Assembly: GCF_023094245.1 (NCBI RefSeq)
Contig: NZ_JALMEW010000003.1
Span: 124,001 to 188,000 of the forward strand
Origin: Halomonas getboli
Lineage (GTDB): Bacteria > Pseudomonadota > Gammaproteobacteria > Pseudomonadales > Halomonadaceae
Direction of reading: 5' to 3'
Length of the DNA: 64,000 nucleotides
The position numbers and the translations under genes are program-made. This document shows positions 16,716 to 25,680 of the stretch, in pieces (position 1 is the first letter of the stretch; every line of letters begins with the position of its first letter). Under the pieces are notes generated by a model. It saw only the letters and a program-made list of their open reading frames with translations, made no database searches and was not told the origin of the DNA.

Positions 16716-16734
16716 GAATGTAATATTAACATTC
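16716..16734. promoter_or_regulatory. Fur-box-like palindrome upstream of the TonB receptor
   Basis: gaatgt-aatatta-acattc is a 19-bp AT-rich palindrome with perfect 6-bp arms, in otherwise GC-rich sequence, centred about 40 bases before the receptor start. Length and symmetry fit a Fur site, though the match to the classical 19-mer is only partial. Confidence 0.5.
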
Positions 16735-16892
16735 TAATAGATTGCGAAGGAACAGTATGGCCGGGCGAACCTTGATGGTCAGCGTCGCCCAGGCTGGAGC
16801 ATGGCGCAAACGGGCGGCCATCGTGGCGTTCGGCTTGCGCCCCGGCTCCCTGGCCGTCCACCTTGTAAAGACGACGCAGGGGAGGGCACCGG

Positions 16893-17540
16893 GTGCGACG
16901 CACGCTGGAGCAAGGCCAGAGACGCGGCGAGAGACGCGGCGGGAGCTCGGTGATCGCCCTGCTGCTGGCGGCCAACGGCCTGACCTTCCTGGTGCAGCAG
17001 CTGCTGCCGGGGCCGATGCTGCGCTACTTCGCGCTGTGGCCGCTGGGCGCGACACCGGAAACGCTGCCCTCGGGGTTGCCGGCGGGCGAGTTCCACCTCT
17101 GGCAGCTCTTGAGCTACGCCTTCCTGCACGGCAGCCTCTTCCACCTGGCCATCAACATGTTCGTGCTGTGGATGTTCGGCAGTCCGCTGGAGCGCGACTG
17201 GGGCAGCCAGCGCTTCGCGCGCTACTACGTCCTGTGCGTGCTGGGCGCGGCCGCGGCGCAGCTGCTGGTGGTCTCGACGGGCGCCTACGCTCCCACGGTG
17301 GGCGCGTCGGGCGGCGTCTATGCGCTGCTGCTGGCCTTCGGCCTGCGTTATCCGAACCAGTACATCCTGCTGCTGATTCCGCCGATTCCGATGAAGGCCA
17401 AGTACTTCGTGGTCTTCATCGGCCTGGTGGAGCTGTGGTCGGGGATCGCCGGAACCCGCCAGGGCGTGGCGCATTTCGCGCACCTGGCGGGCATGCTGGT
17501 GGGGCTGGTGCTGATATGGACCCAGCCGCGGCGCCGTTAG
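16893..17540 (+). CDS. rhomboid-family intramembrane serine protease
   Basis: A 215-residue protein with six predicted transmembrane helices. The catalytic dyad is present: Ser139 in GASGGVYA and His197 in AHFAHLAGM. The supporting HLAIN motif (His84, Asn88) in the second helix is typical of active rhomboids. Rhomboids cleave transmembrane substrates; the substrate here is unknown. I accept the GTG at 16893 because it follows an AGGGGAGG Shine-Dalgarno, and upstream in-frame sequence looks non-coding. The gene converges on gnd with a 13-base gap. Confidence 0.9.
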   Translation: MRRTLEQGQRRGERRGGSSVIALLLAANGLTFLVQQLLPGPMLRYFALWPLGATPETLPSGLPAGEFHLWQLLSYAFLHGSLFHLAINMFVLWMFGSPLERDWGSQRFARYYVLCVLGAAAAQLLVVSTGAYAPTVGASGGVYALLLAFGLRYPNQYILLLIPPIPMKAKYFVVFIGLVELWSGIAGTRQGVAHFAHLAGMLVGLVLIWTQPRRR

Positions 17541-17553
17541 GCGCTGCCCCCGG

Positions 17554-18534
17554 TTACTTCTTGGGCGGTTCGACGTGGCCGCCGAAGCCGAAGCGCATCG
17601 CCGAGAGCAGGCGGTTGGCATAGGTGCTTTCCTTGCGCGAGGCGAAGCGCGAGAACAGCGCGTTGGCCAGCACCGGGGTCGAGACACCCTGCTCGACGGC
17701 GGCGTCGACGGTCCAGCGGCCTTCGCCGCTGTCGGACACGGCGCCCGAGTAGTGGTCGAGACGCGGGTCGCCGGCCAGGGCCTGGGCGGTGAGATCGAGC
17801 AGCCACGAGGAGACCACGCTGCCGCGGCGCCAGACCTCGGCCACGTCGGCCAGGTTGAGATCGAAGCGCTCGTCTTCCGGCAGATCCGCGGAGCCCTTGC
17901 TCTGCATCAGCTCGAAGCCCTCGGCGTAGGCCTGCATCAGGCCGTACTCGATGCCGTTGTGGACCATCTTGACGTAGTGGCCGGCGCCGACCGGGCCGGC
18001 GTGGATATAGCCGCGCTCGGCGCGCTCGTCCGGGGCGTTGCGGCCGCGGGTGCGCTCCAGGTCGCCGTAGCCGGGGGCCAGGGTGTCGAACAGCGGCTCC
18101 AGGCGGTCGAAGGTCGCGTCCTCGGCGCCGACCATCATGCAGTAGCCGCGCTCCAGGCCCCAGACACCGCCGGAGGTGCCGACGTCGACGTAGTGCAGGC
18201 CCTTGGGCGCGAGCGCCCTGGCGCGGCGGATGTCGTCCTTGTAGAAGGTGTTGCCGCCGTCGATGATGGTGTCGCCCGGCGACAACAGCTCGGCCAGGAG
18301 GTCGATGGTGGCCTCGGTCGGCTCGCCGGCCGGCAGCATCACCCAGACGGCGCGCGGCGCCTCGAGGCTCGCGACCAGCGCGGCGAGGCTCTCGGCGTGG
18401 CCGATGCCGTCGTCGCCGAGGGCCTGAGCGGTGGCGGCGTCCTGGTCGTAGGCGACGACCTCGTGGCCGCCGCGGACCAGGCGGCGTGCGATGTTGCCGC
18501 CCATTCGGCCGAGTCCGATGATACCGAGTTGCAT
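17554..18534 (-). CDS. gnd: 6-phosphogluconate dehydrogenase, decarboxylating, short NAD-type
   Basis: A 326-residue enzyme that oxidises 6-phosphogluconate to ribulose 5-phosphate and CO2. The Rossmann fingerprint [17 protein letters not shown] starts at residue 3, followed by [10 protein letters not shown] and [18 protein letters not shown] around the substrate site. The length is that of the short, generally NAD-preferring class (about 300-330 residues), not the ~470-residue NADP enzyme. The acidic Tyr-Asp-Gln at the end of the second beta strand also suggests NAD. The start has a strong AAAGGAAG Shine-Dalgarno. It stands alone, with the rhomboid gene convergent and the nrdB terminator upstream. 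Confidence 0.9.
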   Translation of the reverse strand: MQLGIIGLGRMGGNIARRLVRGGHEVVAYDQDAATAQALGDDGIGHAESLAALVASLEAPRAVWVMLPAGEPTEATIDLLAELLSPGDTIIDGGNTFYKDDIRRARALAPKGLHYVDVGTSGGVWGLERGYCMMVGAEDATFDRLEPLFDTLAPGYGDLERTRGRNAPDERAERGYIHAGPVGAGHYVKMVHNGIEYGLMQAYAEGFELMQSKGSADLPEDERFDLNLADVAEVWRRGSVVSSWLLDLTAQALAGDPRLDHYSGAVSDSGEGRWTVDAAVEQGVSTPVLANALFSRFASRKESTYANRLLSAMRFGFGGHVEPPKK

Positions 18535-18611
18535 GTTGCTTCCTTTGACGTGATACGGGATGGGGTGCGGGACGGCGGCAAAGCCTACCCATTGCGGCGT
18601 CGCGACGCAAA

Positions 18612-18639
18612 GCGGGCCATGTCGCCTGACATGGCCCGC
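18612..18639 (-). terminator. hairpin terminator after nrdB
   Basis: A perfect 12-bp stem gcgggccatgtc/gacatggcccgc with loop gcct lies about 40 bases past the nrdB stop, followed on the minus strand by TTT. It separates the nrd operon from gnd. Confidence 0.8.
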
Positions 18640-18677
18640 CGAGCGTGACGCTCGCATCTATATGGGGGAGAGGGAGA

Positions 18678-19925
18678 TCAGTCCCAGCTCAGGGCGCCGC
18701 CGACCTGGTACTCGGTGACGCGGGTCTCGAAGAAGTTCTTCTCCTTGCGCAGGTCGATGATCTCGCTCATCCACGGGAAGGGGTTCTCGGCGCCCGGGAA
18801 CTGCTCCTTGAGGCCGATCTGCGCCAGGCGACGATTGCAGATGAAGTGCAGGTACTCCTCCATGATCGCCGCGTTCATGCCCAGTACGCCGCGGGGCATG
18901 GTATCGCGGGCGTAGGCGATCTCGAGCTCGGTGCCTTCGAGGATCATCTGGGTGACCTCGTCCTGGAACTCGGGCGTCCACAGGTGCGGGTTCTCGATCT
19001 TGATCTGGTTGATCATGTCGACGCCGAAGTTCAGGTGCATCGACTCGTCGCGCAGGATGTACTGGAACTGCTCGGCGACGCCGGTCATCTTGTTGCGCCG
19101 ACCCATGGACAGGATCTGGCTGAAGCCGCAGTAGAAGAAGATGCCTTCGGTGACGCAGTAGAAGGCGATCAGGTTGCGCAGCAGCTCCTGGTCGGTCTCC
19201 GGGGTGCCGGTGTGGAAGTCCGGGCGGGCCAGGGACTGGGTGTGCTTGAGGCTCCAGGCGGACTTGGCCGAGACGGAGGGCACCTCGCGGTACATGTTGA
19301 AGACCTCGCCCTCGTCCATGCCCAGCGATTCCACGCAGTACTGATAGGCGTGGGTGTGGATCGCCTCCTCGAAGGCCTGGCGCAGCAGGTACTGGCGGCA
19401 CTCGGGGTTGGTGATCAGGCGATAGACGGCCAGCACCAGGTTGTTGGCGACCAGCGAGTCGGCGGTGGAGAAGTAGCCCAGGCTGCGCTCGACGATGCGG
19501 CGCTCGTCCTCGGTGAGGCCGTCCGCGCTCTTCCACAGCGCGATGTCGGCGTTCATGTTCACTTCCTGGGGCATCCAGTGGTTGGCGCTGCCGTCCAGGT
19601 ACTTCTGCCATGCCCACTCGTACTTGAAGGGCACCAGCTGGTTGAGGTCGGCGCGGGCGTTGATCATCCGCTTCTGCTCGACGTCGATGCGCTTGGCGCC
19701 CATCTCGAGTTCCTCGAGGCCGGCGGCCACGTCCAGCTCCTCGAGGGACTGCTGGGCGCGGGCCAGGCGGTCCTGCTCGGCGACCTGGTAGCTGCCGGCG
19801 CTGTCGCGCACTTCCTCGGCGGGTGCCTCGGCCTTGGGCTCGGGCTGCGGCGCCGGTGCCGGCTGGGGCGCCTCGGCGGTGGCAGTGGCGGTGTCGTCTT
19901 CGTGGAACTCGTTCCAATCGATCAT
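18678..19925 (-). CDS. nrdB: ribonucleoside-diphosphate reductase class Ia, beta subunit
   Basis: A 415-residue radical-generating subunit. The diiron/tyrosyl radical site is readable: Asp156 in STADS, then [10 protein letters not shown] giving Glu187, His190 and Tyr194 (the E-x-x-H-x3-Y spacing of the radical tyrosine), and later RDESMHLNF with the second E-x-x-H pair. Residues ~11-40 form a Pro/Ala/Glu-rich, probably disordered N-terminal extension before the ferritin-like helices. The ATG at 19925 (MIDWNEF) is preferred to longer upstream readings, which run through GC-rich non-coding sequence. It follows nrdA on the same strand with a hairpin in the 136-base gap. Confidence 0.95.
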   Translation of the reverse strand: MIDWNEFHEDDTATATAEAPQPAPAPQPEPKAEAPAEEVRDSAGSYQVAEQDRLARAQQSLEELDVAAGLEELEMGAKRIDVEQKRMINARADLNQLVPFKYEWAWQKYLDGSANHWMPQEVNMNADIALWKSADGLTEDERRIVERSLGYFSTADSLVANNLVLAVYRLITNPECRQYLLRQAFEEAIHTHAYQYCVESLGMDEGEVFNMYREVPSVSAKSAWSLKHTQSLARPDFHTGTPETDQELLRNLIAFYCVTEGIFFYCGFSQILSMGRRNKMTGVAEQFQYILRDESMHLNFGVDMINQIKIENPHLWTPEFQDEVTQMILEGTELEIAYARDTMPRGVLGMNAAIMEEYLHFICNRRLAQIGLKEQFPGAENPFPWMSEIIDLRKEKNFFETRVTEYQVGGALSWD

Positions 19926-20007
19926 CTGTGTCTCTCCCGGTGGTTTCCCGGATGGTCCGCAGGCGTTCGCATCGGAGTGAGCGGCTGCGGCAAGGGTAGA
20001 AGGGGCG

Positions 20008-20035
20008 GAGCCGGAGGGCGGTGCCCCTCCGGCTC
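20008..20035 (-). promoter_or_regulatory. intercistronic hairpin between nrdA and nrdB
   Basis: A perfect 11-bp stem gagccggaggg/ccctccggctc with a 6-base loop lies 27 bases beyond the nrdA stop and about 80 bases before nrdB. It has no following T-run, so partial termination or mRNA processing/stabilisation is more likely than full termination. Confidence 0.6.
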
Positions 20036-20061
20036 GTGCGCTGGCGCTGGGCGCCGTCGGC

Positions 20062-22968
20062 TTACTGGCAGGCCTCGCAGCCGAGCTCGTCGATCTCGCC
20101 GGCCGAGGGCGCGCGGGAACCGCCGCCGTTCTTGCCCTGCAGGAAGTCGTCGATGCCCTTGGGCTCCTTGGCTTCCGGGGCGGCGGACGGTGTCGGAGCC
20201 GGTGCCGCACCGGGCGAGGCGTTGCTCACCGCGTTCAGGTTGCCGCGGTCCACGGTGGATTTCTCCACCGAGGTGGCGCCCAGAGCGCGCAGGTAGTAGG
20301 TGGTCTTGAGGCCGCGGAACCACGCCATGCGGTAGGTCACGTCCAGCTTCTTGCCGGAGACACCCTTGATGTAGAGGTTCAGCGACTGGGCCTGGTCGAT
20401 CCACTTCTGGCGACGGGAGGCGGCCTCGACCAGCCACTTGGGCTCGACCTCGAAGGCGCTGGCGTACTTGGCCTTGAGATCGTCCGGCACGCGGTCGATG
20501 GGCTGCACGGAGCCGTCGTAGTACTTGAGGTCGTTGATCATGACCTCATCCCACAGGCCGCGCTCCTTGAGGTCGTTGACCATGTAGGAGTTGACCACGG
20601 TGAACTCGCCGGACAGGTTCGATTTCACGAACAGGTTCTGGTAAGTCGGCTCGATCGACTGCGAGACGCCGCAGATGTTCGAGATGGTCGCGGTCGGGGC
20701 GATGGCCATGACGTTGGAGTTGCGCATGCCCTGGGCGGCGACCTTGTCGCGGATGCGATCCCAGTCCTGGGTCGCGGAGGTGTCGACCTCGATGTACTTC
20801 GCGCCGCGCTCTTCCTTCAGCTTCTCGATGGAATCGATCGGCAGCACGCCCTGGCTCCACAGCGAGCCCTCGTAGCTCTGGTAGTGCCCGCGCTCGGCGG
20901 CCAGATCGCTGGAGGCTTCGATGGCGTGATAGCTGACCAGCTCCATGGAACGGTCGGCGAAGGTCACGGCGTCCTCGGAGGCGTAGGCGATGTCCTGGGC
21001 GTAGAGGGCGTCCTGGAAGCCCATGATGCCGAGGCCCACCGGGCGGTGCTTGAAGTTCGAGTTCTTCGCCTGCGGCACCGCGTAGTAGTTGATGTCGATG
21101 ACGTTATCGAGCATCCGCACCGCGGTCTTGACGGTCTTCTTCAGCTTGTCGCCGTCGAACTCGCCGTTCACCACGTGCTGGGCCAGGTTGATCGAGCCCA
21201 GGTTGCACACCGCGATTTCCTCCGGAGAGGTGTTCAGGGTGATCTCGGTGCACAGGTTGGAGCTGTGGACCACGCCGGCGTGCTGCTGCGGGCTGCGCAG
21301 GTTGCACGGATCCTTGAAGGTGATCCACGGGTGGCCGGTCTCGAACAGCATCGACAGCATCTTGCGCCACAGGTCCTTGGCCTTGACGCGCTTGAACAGC
21401 TTGAGCTGGCCGTTGCGGGTCATCTCCTCGTATTCCTGGTAGCGCTTCTCGAAGGCGGCGCCGTACAGGTCGTGGAGGTCCGGGCAGGTGGCCGGCGAGA
21501 ACAGGGTCCAGTCCTGGTCGTCGAAGACGCGCTTCATGAACAGGTCCGGCACCCAGTTGGCGGTGTTCATGTCGTGGGTACGACGACGGTCGTCACCGGT
21601 GTTCTTGCGCAGCTCGAGGAACTCCTCGATGTCGAGGTGCCAGCTCTCGAGGTAGGCGCAGACGGCGCCCTTGCGCTTGCCGCCCTGGTTCACGGCCACC
21701 GCGGTGTCGTTGACCACCTTGAGGAACGGCACCACGCCCTGGGACTTGCCGTTGGTGCCCTTGATGTAGGAGCCCAGCGCGCGCACCGGCGTCCAGTCGT
21801 TGCCCAGGCCGCCGGCCCACTTGGAGAGCAGGGCGTTGTCGCGGATGGCGCTGTAGATGCTGTCCAGGTCGTCCGGCACGGTGGTCAGGTAGCAGCTGGA
21901 GAGCTGGCTGCGCACGGTGCCGGCGTTGAACAGGGTCGGCGTGGAGGCCATGTAGTCGAAGCTGGAGAGCAGCTCGTAGAACTCGATGGCCCGCGCCTCG
22001 CGGTCGTCCTCGTTGAGCGCCAGGCCCATGGCGACGCGCATGAACATCACCTGGGGCAGCTCGTAGCGCACCTCGTCGCGGTGGATGAAGTAGCGGTCGT
22101 AGAGGGTCTGCAGGCCCAGGTAGGTGAACTGGGCGTCGCGGGTGTGGTCCAGGGCATCGCCCAGACGCTCGAGGTCGAACTCGGCGAGCTGCGGGTCGAG
22201 CTGCTCGAACTCGATGCCCTTGGCGATGTAGGCCTGGAAGGCCGGCTTGTAGAAGTCGGCCATCTCCTGGTAGGTCGCCTCGTCGGCGATGCCCAGGAAC
22301 GACAGCGCCTCGCGGCGCAGGTTGTCCTGCAGCAGGCGGGCGGTGACGTAGGTGTAGTTGGGATCCTTCTCGACCAGGGTGCGCGCGGTCATCATCAGCG
22401 CCTGGGAGACGCCGTCGGCGCTCACGCCGTCGTAGAGGTTCTTCAGCGAGTCCTCGACGATCTTCTGCGGATCGACGTTGGTGAGGTTCTCGCAGGCGTC
22501 GGAGACCAGGGTCTCGACCCGGCCCAGGTCCAGCGGGCGGGTGCTGCCGTCCGGCGCGGTGACGTTGAGCGTCGGGTGCGGCTTCTCGATGTCGGCGCTG
22601 GCCTCGGCGCGGGCGCGGGCATGCTCCTCGCGGTACAGCACGTAGGCGCGGGCGACCTTCTGCTCGCCGGCGCGCATCAGGGCCAGCTCGACCTGGTCCT
22701 GGATGTCCTCGATGTGCACGGTGCCGCCGTCGGGCATGCGGCGCTGGAAGGCCTGGGCGATGCCCTCGGAGGCCTGCTGCACGAAGTCGCGCACCCGCGA
22801 GGAGGTGGCGGCGTTGTCGCCCTCGACGGCGATGAAGGCCTTGCTCAGGGCCACGGCGATCTTGCCGGCATCGAAGGGCGCGACATCGCCGGTGCGCTTG
22901 ATGACACGCAGGGTCTGCGGTGCGGTAACGGAGACGGACGAATGGTCCGGGGCAGCGGTGGTATCCAT
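20062..22968 (-). CDS. nrdA: ribonucleoside-diphosphate reductase class Ia, alpha subunit
   Basis: A 968-residue catalytic subunit. Two ATP-cone regulatory domains precede the barrel: residues ~19-110 ([20 protein letters not shown]) and ~135-225 (a diverged second cone). E. coli NrdA has one and Pseudomonas aeruginosa NrdA two. The core includes SSCYL (active-site Cys), FNAGT and the conserved NLCTEI. The C-terminal tail ends ELGCEACQ, supplying the Cys964/Cys967 redox pair that re-reduces the active site. It reduces ribonucleoside diphosphates with NrdB. The start codon at 22968 faces a divergent two-component operon, and the gap holds NrdR-like and DnaA-like sites. Confidence 0.95.
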   Translation of the reverse strand: MDTTAAPDHSSVSVTAPQTLRVIKRTGDVAPFDAGKIAVALSKAFIAVEGDNAATSSRVRDFVQQASEGIAQAFQRRMPDGGTVHIEDIQDQVELALMRAGEQKVARAYVLYREEHARARAEASADIEKPHPTLNVTAPDGSTRPLDLGRVETLVSDACENLTNVDPQKIVEDSLKNLYDGVSADGVSQALMMTARTLVEKDPNYTYVTARLLQDNLRREALSFLGIADEATYQEMADFYKPAFQAYIAKGIEFEQLDPQLAEFDLERLGDALDHTRDAQFTYLGLQTLYDRYFIHRDEVRYELPQVMFMRVAMGLALNEDDREARAIEFYELLSSFDYMASTPTLFNAGTVRSQLSSCYLTTVPDDLDSIYSAIRDNALLSKWAGGLGNDWTPVRALGSYIKGTNGKSQGVVPFLKVVNDTAVAVNQGGKRKGAVCAYLESWHLDIEEFLELRKNTGDDRRRTHDMNTANWVPDLFMKRVFDDQDWTLFSPATCPDLHDLYGAAFEKRYQEYEEMTRNGQLKLFKRVKAKDLWRKMLSMLFETGHPWITFKDPCNLRSPQQHAGVVHSSNLCTEITLNTSPEEIAVCNLGSINLAQHVVNGEFDGDKLKKTVKTAVRMLDNVIDINYYAVPQAKNSNFKHRPVGLGIMGFQDALYAQDIAYASEDAVTFADRSMELVSYHAIEASSDLAAERGHYQSYEGSLWSQGVLPIDSIEKLKEERGAKYIEVDTSATQDWDRIRDKVAAQGMRNSNVMAIAPTATISNICGVSQSIEPTYQNLFVKSNLSGEFTVVNSYMVNDLKERGLWDEVMINDLKYYDGSVQPIDRVPDDLKAKYASAFEVEPKWLVEAASRRQKWIDQAQSLNLYIKGVSGKKLDVTYRMAWFRGLKTTYYLRALGATSVEKSTVDRGNLNAVSNASPGAAPAPTPSAAPEAKEPKGIDDFLQGKNGGGSRAPSAGEIDELGCEACQ

Positions 22969-23048
22969 GGCGCCGGGGGTCCCTACCTTGTCGGTTGAAG
23001 AAGGCCGCCGAGGGGCGACGGTTGACAGAATCTGGAGTGGTTGCTATG

Positions 23049-23064
23049 GCACATGATGTGGTGT
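23049..23064 (-). promoter_or_regulatory. NrdR-box-like palindrome 1
   Basis: gcacatgatgtggtgt matches the NrdR consensus acaCwatATatwGtgt at about 11 of 16 positions and is 81 bases upstream of nrdA. Its partner begins exactly 31 bp away. Confidence 0.65.
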
Positions 23065-23079
23065 GCCAGCAGGAAGTGG

Positions 23080-23095
23080 GCACAAGATAGTGTGC
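23080..23095 (-). promoter_or_regulatory. NrdR-box-like palindrome 2
   Basis: gcacaagatagtgtgc matches the NrdR consensus at about 12 of 16 positions and has perfect outer arms gcac(a)/(t)gtgc. The 31-bp start-to-start spacing to box 1 (three helical turns) is the spacing usual for paired NrdR boxes. Confidence 0.75.
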
Positions 23096-23111
23096 TTTTT
23101 GCCGCTCATCA

Positions 23112-23131
23112 AGTGGATAACTTGTGGATGA
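23112..23131 (-). promoter_or_regulatory. two DnaA-box-like sites in tandem
   Basis: On the minus strand tcatccaca (23123-23131) and ttatccact (23112-23120) each match the DnaA box ttatccaca at 8 of 9 positions. They are direct repeats 11 bp apart, about 150 bases upstream of nrdA. In E. coli the nrdAB promoter is likewise bound by DnaA. Confidence 0.6.
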
Positions 23132-23319
23132 GCTGTGGCCTTTCAGGGGGAGTTCTGGGCATGTCTCGCCAGCCCGCACGGTTGGGCCATCGGCGGGGTT
23201 TTGCGCCATCGAGCGACGAGCGAAGGCCGGCGTTGTCGGGTATTCTTTAGCCATCGGTGGTCGGTCGAGTGCCGAGCGCCCTCTTAACTTGCACGCCCAT
23301 TGAGGAAGTTGACGCGCAA

Positions 23320-24033
23320 ATGGACGATAGCCTGGACCCTTCAGAGCAGGATCACGTGCTGATCATCGAGGATGATGAGCGCCTGGCCGAGCTGACTCGC
23401 GACTATCTCGAGGCCAACGGCTTTCGCGTGACCCTCGAGCCGGATGGCGCCCGGGGCGTCGAACGCATCCTCGATCTGCAGCCCGACCTGGTGATTCTCG
23501 ACCTGATGCTGCCCGGCGAGGACGGCCTGTCGATCTGTCGCCGGGTACGCTCGGACTATCCCGGACCGATCCTGATGCTGACCGCTCGCACCGACGACAT
23601 GGATCAGGTGCTCGGGCTGGAGATGGGCGCCGACGACTACGTGGCCAAGCCGGTGCAGCCGCGCGTGCTGCTGGCGCGCATGCGTGCGCTGCTGCGCCGC
23701 CGCGAGAGCGGGGCGGCCGGCGAGGAGCCTCGGCTGGCTTTCGGCCCGCTAGAGATCGACAACTCGACCCGCGAGGCCTTTCTCGCCGGCGAGCGCGTCG
23801 ATCTGACCAGCGCCGAGTTCGACCTTCTGTGGCTGCTGGCCAGCAACGCCGGCCGGGTGCTGACCCGGGAAGAGATCTTCTCCCAGCTGCGCGGCATCAA
23901 GTACGACGGCCAGGATCGCTCCATCGACGTGCGCGTGTCGCGCATCCGGCCCAAGATCGGTGACGATCCCAACCAGCCGCAGCGGATCAAGACCGTGCGC
24001 AGCAAGGGCTACCTGTTCGTCAAGGACGGCTGA
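23320..24033 (+). CDS. OmpR/PhoB-family response regulator, RstA-like
   Basis: A 237-residue DNA-binding response regulator. The receiver domain has acidic residues in IIEDDE (17-20), the phospho-accepting Asp61 in VILDLMLPGEDG, and Lys110 in DDYVAKPVQP. The C-terminal winged helix (about 137-237) carries LTSAEFDLLWLLASNAGRVLTRE and ends with the TVRSKGYLF signature of the OmpR/PhoB class. The pairing with a short-sensor-loop kinase and the AKPVQPRVLLAR linker are RstA-like, but orthology is tentative. I prefer the ATG at 23320 to an upstream GTG because conservation begins just after it. The stop overlaps the kinase start by one base (TGATG). Confidence 0.88.
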   Translation: MDDSLDPSEQDHVLIIEDDERLAELTRDYLEANGFRVTLEPDGARGVERILDLQPDLVILDLMLPGEDGLSICRRVRSDYPGPILMLTARTDDMDQVLGLEMGADDYVAKPVQPRVLLARMRALLRRRESGAAGEEPRLAFGPLEIDNSTREAFLAGERVDLTSAEFDLLWLLASNAGRVLTREEIFSQLRGIKYDGQDRSIDVRVSRIRPKIGDDPNQPQRIKTVRSKGYLFVKDG

Positions 24034-25670
24034 TGGCCTCTTTTCGCCTGCTGCCCCGCGCGCTCTCCGACAGCACCTTCCTGCGCGTCTACGTGCTGCT
24101 GGCGCTGGCCCTGGTGATGGTGTTCGCCCTGGCGCTGCTGGCGATCACCATGGTCGACAAGGTGCGGCGTCAGCACTACCAGGAGCAGCTCGCCGAGGCG
24201 CCGATGACGCTGTTCAGCGCCCAGCTCGAGGCGTTGCCCGCCGTTCGGCGCGACGCCTGGCTGCGCGAGCAGAGTGCGCGGCTCGGCTTCCGCCTTTCCC
24301 TGCATGAACTGTCGGATGCCTCGCTCGGCTATTTCGATCGGGCGCGGCTAGAGGCCGGCCAGACGCTGGTGCGCCAGACCGAGGCCATGGGCTGGCAGCT
24401 GCGCCGGCGACTGCCGGGGGAGCCACGGTTGCTGCGGGTGGAGCTGGACTCGCTGGGCGAGCAGCAGCTGATGGGACTGGCCCGTCAGCTGGGGCAGTGG
24501 CTGCTGGCGGTGCCGCCCGAGCGCCGTGCGGCGCGGCTCGAACGGCTGCGCAGCCCGGTGATACAGCTGAGCCTGACCGATACGCCGCCGGAGGGCCTCG
24601 AGCCGGCGCGGCTGGCCACGCTGAGCGATACCGAGGTGGTGGTGCGGCTGTTGCCCCAGCGCTGGGCGATGTCGCTCTACCTGCGGCTGCCGGGGCGCGA
24701 TGGTGCCAACCAATGGGTCGAGGTCGGTCCGCTCAACGCCTTCGAGCCGCTGCCGGCCTCGCTGCTGCTGTTGCTGCTGTTGCTGCTGCTGGGCATGTTG
24801 GCGGTGATCATCTATCTGATCGTGCGCGGCGTGGAGGCGCGCATGGCGCGCCTGGAGCTGGCCGCCACGCGCATCGCCGCGGGCCGCCTGGACACGCGGG
24901 TGAAGGTCGAGGGCAACGACTTCCTCAGCCGCCTGGGCATGGCGCTGAACGGCATGGCGGCCCAGGTGCAGTCGCTGCTGCGCGGCCAGCAGGACATGAT
25001 CCGGGCGGTGTCCCACGAGCTGCGTACGCCGGTGGCGCGCATCCGCTTCGCCGTGCAGATGGTCGAGGACATGACCGACGAGCCCAGCGTGCGGCGCCAC
25101 CTGCAGGGCATCGATGCCGACATCACCGAGCTCGATGACCTGGTCGACGAGATTCTCACCTACGCGCGCCTGGGCAGCGAGACGGCCAACGGCGTGCCGC
25201 TGGAGACCTCGCTGGTGGAATGCCGGGCGATGGCCGAGCGCGTGATCGAGGCGCTGCATCCCCTGCACGGCCAGCTGAGCCTCAGCCTGCTGCCGGGCGA
25301 CGAGGTGGAGGCCGCGGCGGAGTCGCGCTATCTGCAGCGGGCGCTGCAGAACCTGGTGGCCAACGCTTGCCGCCACGCCCGTACCCGGGTGGTGATCCGC
25401 ATCCACGGCGAGCCGCGGCTGGTGCGCATCGACGTCGAGGATGACGGCCCCGGGGTGCCGGTGGCCAAGCGCAGCGAGATCTTCAAGCCCTTCGCCAGGC
25501 TCGACGACAGCCGCGCCCGCAACTCGGGTGGCTACGGCCTGGGGCTGTCGATCGTGCAGAAGGTCATGGCCTGGCACGGCGGCAGCGTGATGGTGGACGC
25601 CAGCCCCACGCTCGGCGGGGCGCGTTTCACGCTGCTGCTGCCCCAGCGCGCCGCCGCCCGCGACGCCTGA
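24033..25670 (+). CDS. sensor histidine kinase, RstB-like
   Basis: A 545-residue membrane kinase. Transmembrane helix 1 spans ~17-42 and helix 2 ~241-266, enclosing a ~200-residue periplasmic sensor region without recognisable fold. A HAMP linker follows (~265-315), then the dimerisation/phosphoacceptor helix with His328 in RAVSHELRTPVAR, and the ATPase domain with NLVANACRHA (N box), DVEDDGPGVP (G1) and GGYGLGLSIVQ (G2). The second membrane helix starts with ten consecutive leucines (244-253) encoded by a CTG/TTG run. It pairs with the response regulator by gene overlap; the stimulus is unknown. Confidence 0.88.
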   Translation: MASFRLLPRALSDSTFLRVYVLLALALVMVFALALLAITMVDKVRRQHYQEQLAEAPMTLFSAQLEALPAVRRDAWLREQSARLGFRLSLHELSDASLGYFDRARLEAGQTLVRQTEAMGWQLRRRLPGEPRLLRVELDSLGEQQLMGLARQLGQWLLAVPPERRAARLERLRSPVIQLSLTDTPPEGLEPARLATLSDTEVVVRLLPQRWAMSLYLRLPGRDGANQWVEVGPLNAFEPLPASLLLLLLLLLLGMLAVIIYLIVRGVEARMARLELAATRIAAGRLDTRVKVEGNDFLSRLGMALNGMAAQVQSLLRGQQDMIRAVSHELRTPVARIRFAVQMVEDMTDEPSVRRHLQGIDADITELDDLVDEILTYARLGSETANGVPLETSLVECRAMAERVIEALHPLHGQLSLSLLPGDEVEAAAESRYLQRALQNLVANACRHARTRVVIRIHGEPRLVRIDVEDDGPGVPVAKRSEIFKPFARLDDSRARNSGGYGLGLSIVQKVMAWHGGSVMVDASPTLGGARFTLLLPQRAAARDA

Positions 25671-25680
25671 GGCACACCGC

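Noticed and set aside
20884..22998. 704-codon plus-strand frame
   Set aside because: Antisense to nrdA, Val/Asp/His-rich, no recognisable domain.
23112..23131. DnaA-box-like pair as a possible replication origin
   Set aside because: Only two boxes, no AT-rich unwinding region and no dnaA/dnaN/gidA neighbours; regulation of nrdAB explains them better.
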